From Geosiphon pyriformis (lineage: Eukaryota; Glomeromycota; Glomeromycetes; Archaeosporales; Geosiphonaceae), in assembly GCA_016748015.1 (NCBI GenBank), contig JAAOMT010000239.1, positions 102,812 to 166,811 on the forward strand: DNA of 64,000 bases, written 5' to 3'. Shown piece after piece: positions 50,401-61,451 of the stretch. Numbering within the stretch: position 1 is the first letter of the stretch; every line of letters begins with the position of its first letter. Below the pieces are notes generated by a model, which saw only the letters and a program-made list of their open reading frames with translations, did no database searches and was not told where the DNA came from. A program made the position numbers and the translations under genes.

Positions 50401-53400
50401 TGGTATACAACATGAATACCGGTTAAATACAGTCGGAATATTTTTTTAGGGAGGTTACGAAACTTTACAAATCCTCGGTATAATCGGAACATTCGGAGCA
50501 TTTATGATCCATTGTAATATATATTTTAATGGTAATTACTTCAACTGAGAAGCATATAATTATCGGAAGAATATTGAATTGAGTTGGTAATATAAATAGC
50601 ACAAGAATTATAGCAAACAAATACAAGCTTATCGATCAATCTTTTGACTATAAGGTATTTCCCATTCATTTGATATTTTCGCTGTTTTTAAAGTTGCCCA
50701 AAAAAATGGTTTGGCAATTTTTAAATATTAACATAAAATTTAATTTAGAATTTTTTTTTCATGCTATTTCTCTTCTATTAAAGTAAATTTAAGAATCCGA
50801 CACCGTAAGGGTCAATTACTTACACCAAATGTTTAAAATATATACATGGTGAAGTTAAACCGAATGAAAACAAAATATTTTACCGCGACACACAACTCCT
50901 ATCTATGCTTGAAAATTTTGTGCAAGATTTTCTTTATCAGCTTTCATGCGATTTATCATGCAGTGGCACGACATTCATGGTGGAACCAAAATCAAATCTT
51001 TAATCGTGTTACGATAATGCTTTAAAATTTTTATGTTTTTAATTGTGAATATCCGAAAATTTTAATATTAGTCTTTTGAAATGAATTCTTTGATTGTTTT
51101 ATTATATTAAGTATCTAAAAATAACTAGAATTTTAACGCATGCCATAAACTTTTCAGCGATTTTTCGATGATAATAGATATTGGTTTCCTTTTCCCGCGG
51201 TCAAGGTGATGAGGACATGAAATATTTCAAAGAAACAAAGTAGACATATTACAATTAAAATTTCTTAATAAATTAAAATTTTCAGTAATTTTGTATCTAG
51301 GTAATATTTTACAACTTTAAGCCATTTTTTATATTATTTGAGTTTTTAACTTAATTATTCATCCAATTATAAAATAGGTGAGAAAAATCTTTTAAATCTT
51401 TAAAAAAATAGTTCATTTCACAAAAAATTTGTATTTGCTCAATTAAAATTAGTTTAAAAAGTAAAAAAAAAAACTTGCTTTTATACCTTTTTTATAAAAA
51501 AATGATTATTTAATAAACAACATTTATTATTAAATTTTAAAAATTATCAATTGAAACCTAATTTGTGTTACTTTATATTATTTATAAATTGATACTCCAA
51601 AGATAGTTTCTCTTAATTGAATAACTTATATAATCAATTTTTTTTTTCGTTATATATTATTTTTTCAATTTTTACTTATTGCTTACATCATTTTATTATT
51701 TGAATTTATAATAACATGTATACTATGTTAAAAAATTGAAATTTTATTATTAATTTTGAATTTAAAAGATTTTAATAAACCAATTTTTTCTATTTGAATT
51801 AAATGTTTTTTTTTTAATTCTTAAAATAAATAGGATTTTAATTTTTTCTTGTATACAAAATTAAATTTATTATTAAAAAACTTGTATATTCAATTAAAAA
51901 AAATATTTAATTATAATTTGTAAAATATAATATTTATTTAGTAAAAATAAGTTTTAAATTATTTGTATATAAATTTCGTCATATATAAAATGTTTTGTCT
52001 AATTATTTGATATTAATTAATCGAATATTTTAAATATATTGTTTTAAAATTTAATTTTGCTTATTTTATTTGATTATTAATTTAAAAATAAAAAAATTAT
52101 TTTATAATTTTATTAATTAAAATCAAAACTTAAATAATAATAATTATTTTAGGTTAAAAATGTTTATTTTGGTAATCAATTTAAAATTTTCGTTAAAAAA
52201 TAATAGTAATTAATAAATAAGGACTAAAAAATTATAAAAATAATTTTTCGGTGTTTTTGCATTTTATTATAAAAAGATTAATTAAATTTGATTAACAATT
52301 TTTTTTTATATTTTAATAAAACCAACAATTATTTTTGTATAAGAATAACATAATATTATATTTAAAATGGTTTAATAAATGTGTAAAAATTATTTTTTTC
52401 AAAATTTTAGATTTAATTATTAATACTTTTTATTAATAAATCTTGGCATAAATATACAAAATTTTATACAAATTTGTGATATATATATATATATATGTAT
52501 ATTTATTTAACAAATAAAATTGATGTTTTGACCGAAAATTTATTATTTCAAATAAAATTTTTAACCTAATTTTTTTTATCTATATTTCCAGAAAATAGTT
52601 AAAAAATTTATAAAATAGTACAGATGAAAATTAACAACTATCTTTCAACTAATAAAACATTCTAATTTTTGAAATTATTCACTACTAAGTGTTATTAAAA
52701 ACAAATCAGATTTTGATTGAAGAATTATTTACTTGAAAATATACTTGACATTTAAGCCAAGAGAAATATATCATACAAAGTAAAGTCTATATGTAATTAC
52801 ATAGAGCCTACTTAGATTTGATAAGTTCTTTGATTTTAAATTCACATTCCCCAAGCCAGCAATAACTGTTATCATAAATTTGCAATTTCTTAAAAAAAGT
52901 TACTGTTAATCTAAATTATAAACGTTGTTAATATGAAGAATTTTTTTAATATTTCAAAACTAATTTTGTTAAAAGAAATTTAGGTTACTTATTAAAACTG
53001 ATATGTGTATTTCGAATAATCTTATCAAAAAATTACTTCTTTATGTTGACATCAATTTTTTAGCTAATGCAACAAAATATAAACATGTATGGTTTCTATG
53101 TAAAAAAATTGGTCTTAATTCACTCTTAAGAACGCATGAATGGGTTTCTAGATTGACTCGTAGTAAAAATTTTGATAACAAATTTAGCTTTTATGATTCA
53201 TGCTTGAAATGTAACTATGAAATTCATTTAATACACATTACGCAACTTTATCAAAAATTCTTGGCAAATGATCAGAGATTCTTTACTATCGCTTGCATAT
53301 GCATATAATGACATTATCTAATGAAACTTTCCCTGACAATCTTATCCATCTCAATGTATATACTTTTGTAAAATAATCACTTGATATCCTTTTTTAAAAG

Positions 53401-54688
53401 TTGGTGAATTCTTTCTTTTTGTTCTATTTGATCAATCAAAAATTAGCAAAATTGATTTCAAATTTATTTTAGATATAAGAAAAGAGGGTAATTATTTGTT
53501 TCAAAGCGATATGAATAAATAACATTACATAAAGTTTCCATCCTTGATTGCCAGTCATAACAATATTTAAAGGTTAATCCTGCTCACTGATCTCAAAATC
53601 TATATTTGCATTGATAAATTCTTTTGAAATGAGAAAGTATACCAACTTTTTTCGAAACCTTGATAATTCAAATCAAGATTTTTATTTAATCTTGAGTTAC
53701 CATTGAATTTGCCAAGTCTTTTCCAGAATTCATATTTTATATTGTTCATATAAATTTTATGTGTATAATTAGACAAGAATGAAAAAATGATTAGACTTTA
53801 TAATTGAATAATTTTTACTCTGATAAAAATATTTTTGAAACTTAAAGATATATTTTTGATAAGATAAGAGAAAACAAGGCTACAATTTAAGTCAATAAAC
53901 AGCTTCAATTTTTTTTGACAAAAAATTAAAGAAAGAGTTTTGGTTAGAAAATGTTGAATTCATCAGATAATCTTTTATCAAGATAAGACAAAAGAATTCT
54001 TTTGAATTCTGGCCTGTTTTTATTGATATAAATATTTGAAATTTACTTAGTTTCTGTTATTTTTATGAAATTTCGATCCCTAATTTTGTTTTCTGGATAT
54101 TTAAGATAACTGAAAAAGGTTTTAAATTTTTGACCACTTGAATGCCAAGCCAAATTTCGCTTGCCTTTTTTAAGACTAATATGTTGTATACTTTGTAATA
54201 GAAAATAAGACTTATTTAATTAGATCTAAAATGTAAATATTAACAAAATATAAATAATTTCCCCAAAACCAAAATATTGGTTTAAAATTTTAAAATTCTC
54301 ATTAATTTGTATGGTTTCGTAAGCTGTGAAACCTGAGCTTTATTAAACAAATGCTCTCTTTATTTAGGATTTTCATCTTTGGAAACAGATGACAGAAAGT
54401 TTAAATACTAATTTATCATTTTTTCGTTTTCATTGATAATTGTCGGCCAAGTTTTTTGGAAATTTCCGAGTTTTTAATGTGAATTATTTTCACTAAAATT
54501 ACGGTCAAGATGTTTGATTGAAAACTTTGTATTATAAAACATAAACTAATTGCCAAAAAATTATAAAATCATGGTCAAGTTTCTTGTGTTTCTTGTGTTT
54601 CTTGTAAGAATACTTTCTGTAGCCAACATTTTTGTCTTATAGAAAGCTTGATTAGTAACTTTAAATTATTATTTTCATTATTATTATT
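47425..54688. other. Long AT-rich gene desert
   Basis: About 7.3 kb. 47425-47870 is more complex and probably holds the promoter of the Zn2Cys6 gene. 51.25-52.65 kb is extremely AT-rich, with a TA run at about 52478-52495. A 101-codon frame at 53003-53308 starts with ATG but has no recognisable domain, and I do not call it a gene. No RNA gene seen. Confidence 0.55.
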
Positions 54689-57081
54689 ATGGATTCAGGA
54701 ATTGAGCAATGTTCAAAATCCCATTTTTTTGCGACTCTGAAAACTTCGACAACTATAACCTCATTTAAATCAGATAAATGTTCTAAAATTCCTAACCAAG
54801 AACCTGAATTGATAAATGCTATTAACCACGATCCAGAAGACAAATTCAAAAAACCTTTTCAAAATCCTGACGCTTCAGTTAAAAATCTTATTAGATCGGA
54901 TTTCGAAAAATGCAGTGAGAAGAAAATTAAAGGAAATGAGTCAGATGATGAACTTACATTAGTGATTGGTCAAAATGCAAATGAGGATGATCCAATGTCA
55001 TGGGCACCAGCCAAAAAAAGGTCAATCTTATTCACGATTGCGCTCGCTGGATTGATCGCACCAGTTTCAACCACGTGAGTTTACTTGATGTTGAGAAACT
55101 TTAAACTTATAGAACCTAATTTCTCATTTTTGACATTTTTATAGGATTTTTTACCCTGCCATAGATTTCATACGTGATGAATTTAAAACAACTCAAATTT
55201 TGGCAAACTCAATGAGTAAGCTGAATTTTTGCAATGTTTTTTTTATTATCCTTGTCCAGTCATTCACTATTTTTTATTATACAAAACTTTAAACTCTGAT
55301 TTACTATAAAAAGTTGCCTCATTTATATTTTTATGTGGAATAGCGGTAAGTCGATACAGTATTATCGAGACTCATTCAATTATATCAATTACCCTCAAGT
55401 TTATACTCACTTCCTCGCCATAATGAAGCTTTCTCTCTTCCATTAATAAAGCCACTAGGATGGGCCACATTTTCAGACACATTCGGTACACGAAGAAAAA
55501 TTTATCTGATATCTTTCTCGATTTTTATCTTGGTTTCAATTGTTTGTGCTCTTTCAAAAAATGTTTGGCTTTTACTTTCGATGCGAGCTCTTCAAGCATG
55601 TGGCGCTTCTGCGGTACATAGCATCGGAGCTGGGACTATTAGCGATATTTATCCTAAATCAGGTAAATGAAATGCAAACAAATTTTTCAAAATTTTATTG
55701 AGAGAAATTTCTCATCAAATTCTTTTTTTATTTTTATTCATCATAATAAATTGCAGAGCGTGGGAAGTCCTTCGGGTTATTTTATATCGGACCATTGATT
55801 GGTAGGTATTTTATTCATTTTAAAGTGGTCAAGTTTTTGTAAACTCTAAAAATCTTTTCGATATTTGATCTTTCACAGGTCCCGTTCTCGGACCTATAAT
55901 AGGGTACATGATAGTAACTCATGTTTGATTATTATGATTATGAGGACCTCAAATTAATAATTCCTCAAACTTTTAATTTAGTGGCCAATTAAGTCACCAT
56001 CTGGGATGGAGGTAAGTTACACACACTTATTAATAGTAATTTTTTCACGATCAACAAAGAAATCATATATTGCATTGTTTTTCAGATCAATTTTTTGGTT
56101 TTTAACAATCATCGGGACTCTTATTGTCATAATCATCTATTTCTTTCTCCCGGAAACATTTTATCGTCCATCTAACACCTTTGACGATTCTCTCCAATCC
56201 AAATTAACGAAAACAAAAATCAACGCTCATGAACCTCGAATAAAATTTAATCCTCTAAAACCATTATATCTTTTTCGCTATCCATTTGTCTCGATAATTG
56301 TTATTTATATAGGTTTAATATTCGGAACTCTATATTCACAAAACGTTCTCATTTCAACTAAATTTGCTCGACAATACAAACTCTCCACAGACCAAAAAGG
56401 ATGGGTAATGCTTCCAAATGGTATTGGATACATGATTGGTTCGGTATTTGGTGGTCGATATTCTGATTATATGCTTAAAAAAGCTGGAGCAGATAGTTGG
56501 CCAGAATTAAGGATTAAAAGTTCTTGGATTGGTGCTACAATTTTTCCAATTGGGATGATATCTTTTGGGTGGTTTGTTGAGAAGAATGCCCCTCTTGCTG
56601 TTCCTTTGGTCTGCATGTTTATTTGTAAGTTTAAATAAAGGGTGTCAAATTAAAAATTTAGGGTTTCAAAACTTGAAAATATAATTCCCACTCCATAAAT
56701 TTATAATCCCATACTATTTCAAATTTCAAATTTCAAACCTCAAATATTTTAGCAAGCCTAGGCACAATGCTTATCTTCTCGTCAACTTGCAGCTACCTGG
56801 TTGACGCATTTCCATCCCACAGTGCCTCAGCAATTGCGGCAAACAACTTTACACGATATATGAGTGCGGCCATTATGACAATTTTGGCCGAGTCGATCGA
56901 AAGAAACCTTGGTCCGGGCATAAGTTTCTCATTATTATCTAGTTTTACGATTGTTAGTGGGTTGTTTTTAATTTTAGTGTATATTAATGGGCGTAAATGG
57001 AGGGAACAAATAACTAAAATTGTAATAATTGAGATAGACGAGAAAGAGAAAAATGATAGCAAGCGGGATCAGACAATTTGA
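54689..57081 (+). CDS. MFS drug:proton antiporter-type transporter
   Basis: Major facilitator of the 12-helix fungal DHA1/QDR-like group. Eight exons: 54689-55074, 55145-55215, 55360-55662, 55757-55801, 55879-55903, 55982-56011, 56086-56624, 56753-57081; all GT-AG, 575 residues. The 100-residue cytoplasmic N-terminus ends in EDDPMSWAPAKKRS, just before helix 1. Then FYPAIDFIRDEF, the loop 2-3 signature GWATFSDTFGTRRKIYL, MRALQACGASAVHSIGAGTI, ERGKSFGLFYIGPLIGPVLG (antiporter motif), GWRSIFWFLTIIGTLIV, PETFYRP, then the C-terminal half with GYMIGSVFGGRYSDY. Two exons are only 25 and 30 bases. Oddity: the segment expected to be helix 2 (start of exon 3) reads LIQLYQLPSSLYSLPRHNEA, which is not membrane-like; that acceptor may be wrong or the gene damaged. 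Substrate unknown. Confidence 0.85.
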
Positions 57082-57444
57082 AAACTTTTTTATTTTTTTA
57101 TTTAGAATATTGAATATTTTAAAACAAACAAAATTTTGAATTTAACAACCTGCGAAATGGTGAAACGTCTGTTTGTTTTTCTGATTGGTGTGTGTTATCC
57201 AATATGTAGAGTTTGAAAAGTGATTCTGATTTCAGTAGATAATAAACACTTCATCAGAAAGAAACTTGCATCCCTCTTTAACTGAAATCGGAACCTTTTA
57301 CATTAATGATTCCATCTGTTTTATAGACAAAAAATTAAGAAAACAAAAGCTGATACTATGAGCAAAAATAAAGTGAACAAAATATTTCATCTTTACAACA
57401 AACAATTTTACATCCATAAAAATTTTACTTTCCGTCTTCTTCAA
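57082..57444. other. Convergent intergenic region
   Basis: 363 bases between two converging genes (transporter and Myb/SANT gene 2). It should hold both 3' ends; nothing else is visible. Confidence 0.6.
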
Positions 57445-58696
57445 CTAAAACTTCATATTTTTGAAATTTTGAAGATGGTAACGATAGCATTGTTTAGGAG
57501 TTCTAGTACCAAGAGATTGAGAAATTTTTAACCAGTTTTTTCCCCATTTCAAAAAAGCTGCTTGGAAGGTTGCCATTTCTTTATCACTGAATGAACCACT
57601 ATTGATACTCATTCGGTTTAAGCCTAAAATTGAAATAAAAATTATATTAATCTAGCTTTTGGCAAAACAATAATTTGACGGAAATATTACCTGAGTCTTG
57701 TGAAGACTTTAATAAGCCTTTAAATTGCTTCGCTTTTTTTGTACCAATACTTATAGGTATATTCTTCTGATTTTTTCCTATTAAATGGTGGGCTTTTGAA
57801 AAACTATTTTTTTCTTCATCACTCCAGTAATATTGATTCTCCTGCATATTTTTTGGATGCGAAGGATAAGTAGGATGAATTAGGGAACTAGAGCCTGCAA
57901 CCTTTGGAATTGTGCTTCTTTTAAGAAAAAACTTTTTCATTATCTGCCAAAGAGGAAGCTTTTTCTGGCTATCAAGATTCAATTTTTCTTTTGCCGAGAT
58001 CAAGCATTCCTTTCTTGCTTGTTCATTGTCTTTTGCTCCAACTAATCTTGAAATTGGCATCCGATTACGAAAGGTAAATTTCTGAATGTCTTCTTTTAGT
58101 GATTTAGCCCAATATTTTTTGCACTCCTTCTGTTTGTTGATAGGTGCAGGTGGTTTTTCCAATGGTCTCCTGGCCATTTCAAACAGCTCATATTTTTCAC
58201 ACCATAGACATAGTTGAAGGGCAAAAAGTTGGCGAACAATATCTTCTCGTTCTTGCAAATCTTTTGCTTTCATATCTAAATTAATCACTATTCGTTTAAT
58301 GATTGAATCGTTGAAAGTAAAACAAAAAAATGATCACATGAATTCTGAGTCACCAATTTCATCTTGCGATTCAAATTTGGCTAAAACCTCAAGCGATTCT
58401 AATATGAATTGTTCAGATCCATGATCATTTTCTATTGACATGTCTGTCGCAATCGACGCCAATAATGGTGGATTTCCGCTATCAATACTTGGATTGGTTC
58501 CATCACTTTTAGATAATAATTCTTTTCTCGTCCGTATCAAATTTTTAGACTTCTTAGAGGGGTGATGTGAAGCTATTGAAGCAAATGATTGAATGCTGCG
58601 TCCAAGTCCAATACCAGTTTTATATATTTTACATTGATAGCATATGAGCTTAATAAAATTTATTTTAAATCCCAGGAGTGAAGAAATATTTTTCAT
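57445..58696 (-). CDS. Myb/SANT multi-repeat protein 2 with mitochondrial-like leader
   Basis: Three exons: 58696-58354, 58275-57691 and 57623-57445, with two phase-1 GT-AG introns of 78 and 67 bases; 368 residues. The structure is the same as in gene 1. The first 50 residues have no acidic residue and contain RSIQSFASIASHHPSKKSK at 33-51, parallel to the leader of the other two copies. Repeats: a degenerate one around KKYWAKSLKEDIQKF, another QYYWSDEEKNSFSKAHHLIG, and a well-kept last one in exon 3, SGSFSDKEMATFQAAFLKWG followed by KNWLKISQSLGTRTPKQCYR. The two inner repeats have lost most tryptophans, so this copy is the most divergent. An extra Cys-rich helix region (LQLCLWCEKYELFEM) lies between leader and repeats. 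Function unknown; organelle targeting is inferred only. Confidence 0.78.
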
Positions 58697-58931
58697 AGTT
58701 TACGATGTTAGATAAAATATTTGAAATTTAATAGGCTAATTGAGCTAAATGATTTCCCATGGGTAAATGATCCAATCAAATTTTTTAGACAGAGATCCTA
58801 ACCTTATATATACATTTTTTACACAAGGGCGAAAACTAAAGTACGTAAATATTTTTGTTTATCTTCGATAAAAGGGATCAATATGTAAAAATTATCACAC
58901 TTTTCAGTGGCTCAAATAATAGTAACATTAA

Positions 58932-59333
58932 TTAACCACACCAAACTTTAGTAACGACGTTCTTTTTGTCAACTTCAACGTTTAGTCTAAAAAACAAGCA
59001 TTATATAGTGTCAAAATTTTACTTTGAATTTTTAGACAAAGAAGAAATGACATGTACAAATACCTATTCACAGAATAATCCAGAGTAACGATATTATTTT
59101 CGGTAGTCAAGACACGAGTATTTGATGGCAATTGTGAGCGGCTAAAAAGCTAAACAAGGAAAAGATTATGATAGAACACATATTCGAAAGAAAAATTTTT
59201 AAAATTTTATTATTATCCTCATTACCTTTTCCTGAGAGACATTCTTAGGTGGGGTCTTTCCATTCTCAACAAATATTTTACCAATCAAAACGTTCCATTT
59301 TTGGCATTTGTTTTGCTTTAAAATTGTAGACAT
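58932..59333 (-). CDS. Peptidase inhibitor I78-like small protein
   Basis: Three short exons, too short for a simple open-frame search: 59333-59226, 59149-59064 and 58986-58932, with GT-AG introns; 82 residues, all junctions in frame. The protein matches the I78 inhibitor family: a Cys and L-I-G near the start (KCQKWNVLIGK), the exposed loop LPSNTRVLTTENNIVTLDYS, then NRLNVEVDKKNVVTKVWCG at the end, where the family has D-R-L-x-(V/I)-x-(V/L)-D and a terminal Cys-Gly. The two Cys (near residues 10 and 81) correspond to the family disulfide. I78 members bind serine proteases. There is no obvious signal peptide, so a cytosolic role is likely. It lies 235 bases upstream of Myb/SANT gene 2, same strand. 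Confidence 0.8.
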
Positions 59334-60222
59334 ATCCTCTTTGAGCTTTTAATAAAATTTTATTGAATTGATAAATTTGCACAAGAAATGAATGCTTTTA
59401 TAGGGATTCGAAAGTAAAAAAGAATATTCGTAGTAACGTCTTGTATAACCAGATGGAAAACCGGAAAGTATAAAACTTTTATCATGACAATGGAGATTGT
59501 TCTCATGTGGTGATGATGATGCAGTTTGTCATAAGATTTTTGTTTATTAAGGTTTTATTTCAGTCGCTGCATGAAACTAAAACAAACTTGTTTGAGTGCT
59601 AAACCATTTTCCCAAGAAAGTTTGACGCTACTCAAGATTCCCATTAGTAAAAAAATTTGTGATGAGTCAATTGTCCCCGAAATTTGTCAAAGAATTTAAA
59701 ATTATTTGTGGGTAAACTCCTAAGAGATGAAACCGGGGTCTTTGGCTAAATTTCTGTTAATTTTAGAACCTTTCTAGTTAAAACCGTTGTTGTGTTACAT
59801 AAGTTCATGAGACATTTTTTTCAATATTCGATCCTTCTGACCTTAATGCTTTAAAAAATTCGCTGGCCGAAATAACTGCGGATTTTCAAGTGATCCAACA
59901 ATTTTCAATCATAATTGTGAACAGACGAAATTTATTATCGAATAGAAAATCGCAGGATAAAAAACCTATTGAATTTTAATGCTTCGTGAGCTGCTTCTAC
60001 TATGTAATATTCCTTGTTGCATGCGTGTAGAAAATAGTTGGATCACACTTTGTCAGAGCATTTAAATCATGAGATTTAAGAGAAATTTCCAAGCAAAAGT
60101 TTTCAGCCTTTTCCCATTCAGAATTTAGTGCTTCCATAACTTTCGTTTAAGTCAGCCGAACTTGACCACGTGTTGGAAATCAGGATGTTTAATTAATCAA
60201 TTAGGTTTTCAATCTAAAGTGA
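59334..60222. other. Intergenic region, nothing recognised
   Basis: 889 bases between the I78-like gene and the decayed end of Myb/SANT gene 3. No open frame or repeat that I can support. Confidence 0.5.
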
Positions 60223-60373
60223 CTAATATAGTAACCCCTTACATTGAGCTGATATTCTGAAGCCAATAGCTTCAGAAAATCTCATATTACCCTTTTTTAA
60301 ATTAGGAAGCTTCAAATTTCTTTAGTTCGGCCTCATTCCAGATACTTTGGTTAAATTTCATTTTTAGGCTTAA
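60223..60373 (-). pseudogene. Decayed last exon (fourth SANT repeat) of Myb/SANT gene 3
   Basis: After the splice-like TTTTTTAG at 60374-60381 the minus strand reads LSLKMKFNQSIWNEAELKKF, then EAS, a stop (60302-60304), FKKG and FSEAIGFRISAQCKGLLY. This lines up residue by residue with the final exons of genes 1 and 2 (for example SVNRMSI-type start, SDKEMATF, SLGTRTPKQC). Relative to them it carries one extra base near its start, which puts it out of frame with the upstream exon, the in-frame stop, and a short deletion around the W of KNW. So the exon was present in the ancestor and is now lost from the protein. Confidence 0.65.
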
Positions 60374-60394
60374 CTAAAAAATTACGAGCATATT

Positions 60395-61451
60395 TTAAAA
60401 TTTCGAGAAAAATTGCAAACCCATTATTAATCGAAAAAGATTACCTTGATAATTCTGGAAAAAATATTTGCTACACTGCTTTGGTGTTTTTGAGCCAACA
60501 GCATAGGAAATTTGAACCCAATCCTTTCCTAACGATTTGTATGCTTTATGAAAATTTTCTTTCTCTCTCTCGTTCCAGGACCTGTTTATTCTTGCTGATT
60601 TCAGATCATAAACATAACGATTAATCACCGAGCCTTCAGTTCGCTTAAGAAGTTTTGAAATCATCGACCATTTCCGGCCTTCTTTTTCGACCATGTGATG
60701 CAAAAGATCAACTTCATCTTTGCTCCACTTGCCATGTTTTTCCGCCGAAATGACGTTCCATCGTCGCCTAGCATGGCAATTGGTTTTTGTTCCAATTAAT
60801 TTGGAAATCATCACCCAATTTCCAACACCAAAATTTCGAACCCCTTGACGCAATAAATCATCTTCATTATTAGTCCAGGAACTCCGGTATTTTCTAAAGT
60901 TTTCCGTAGTTTTAGGAGGGTTGCTGGATATATTGTTAGGTTTTATTTCAACGTCCACCAAACCCATTAACTGAAAGAACATTGACAATCTGCTATAATC
61001 TTCTTTTGTAAGCTTCACTGTCTTCGTTAATTCTAATTGTAATTCGAGATATTCAACCAATATAAACATATGAGTCTCAATCGTTTAACTATGATGGAAT
61101 ATATTCACCTTTTAAATTAGTTTCTTGCCCTCTATCAAGTGATCCTTGCTTATTTCTAATTGATTTCTTTAATCTTTTTGATTTGCAATCAAGCAAAAGT
61201 TTCGATAGAATCGAAGCAAATGATTCTTCTTTGACATAATCATCATTTGCACTTTTCACCTTTGCAAAAAACTCATCCACTATTTCCCCATTTGATTTTT
61301 TGGATCTTGGGTCAAATTCTATGGGTAGATCTCGCACGATGGAAGCAAATGAGCGTATAATAGGTTGGTGATTTCCAAAGTGAGTGAAAAACTTATTATT
61401 AAGTAGATAGTTAAGCGGAAAACCTTCTAATGACCGGAAATACCGGTTCAT
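60395..61451 (-). CDS. Myb/SANT multi-repeat protein 3 (R1R2R3) with mitochondrial-like leader
   Basis: Exons 61451-61109 and 61032-60395, joined by a 76-base phase-1 GT-AG intron; 326 residues if the second exon reads on to the stop at 60395. If the donor at 60444 is used, the protein would instead end a few codons into the exon at 60373 (about 317 residues). Three well-kept repeats: RSSWTNNEDDLLRQGVRNFG with NWVMISKLIGTKT; GKWSKDEVDLLHHMVEKEG with KWSMISKLLKRTEG; RSWNEREKENFHKAYKSLG with WVQISYAVGSKTPKQC. The spaced tryptophans are those of c-Myb-type repeats. The leader has IIRSFASIVRDLPIEF at 31-46 followed by RSKKSN, as in gene 1. This copy is the best preserved of the three. Role unknown. 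Confidence 0.82.

Noticed and set aside
53003-53308. 101-codon ATG frame in a desert
   Set aside because: No recognisable domain or flanking exon; such frames are expected by chance.
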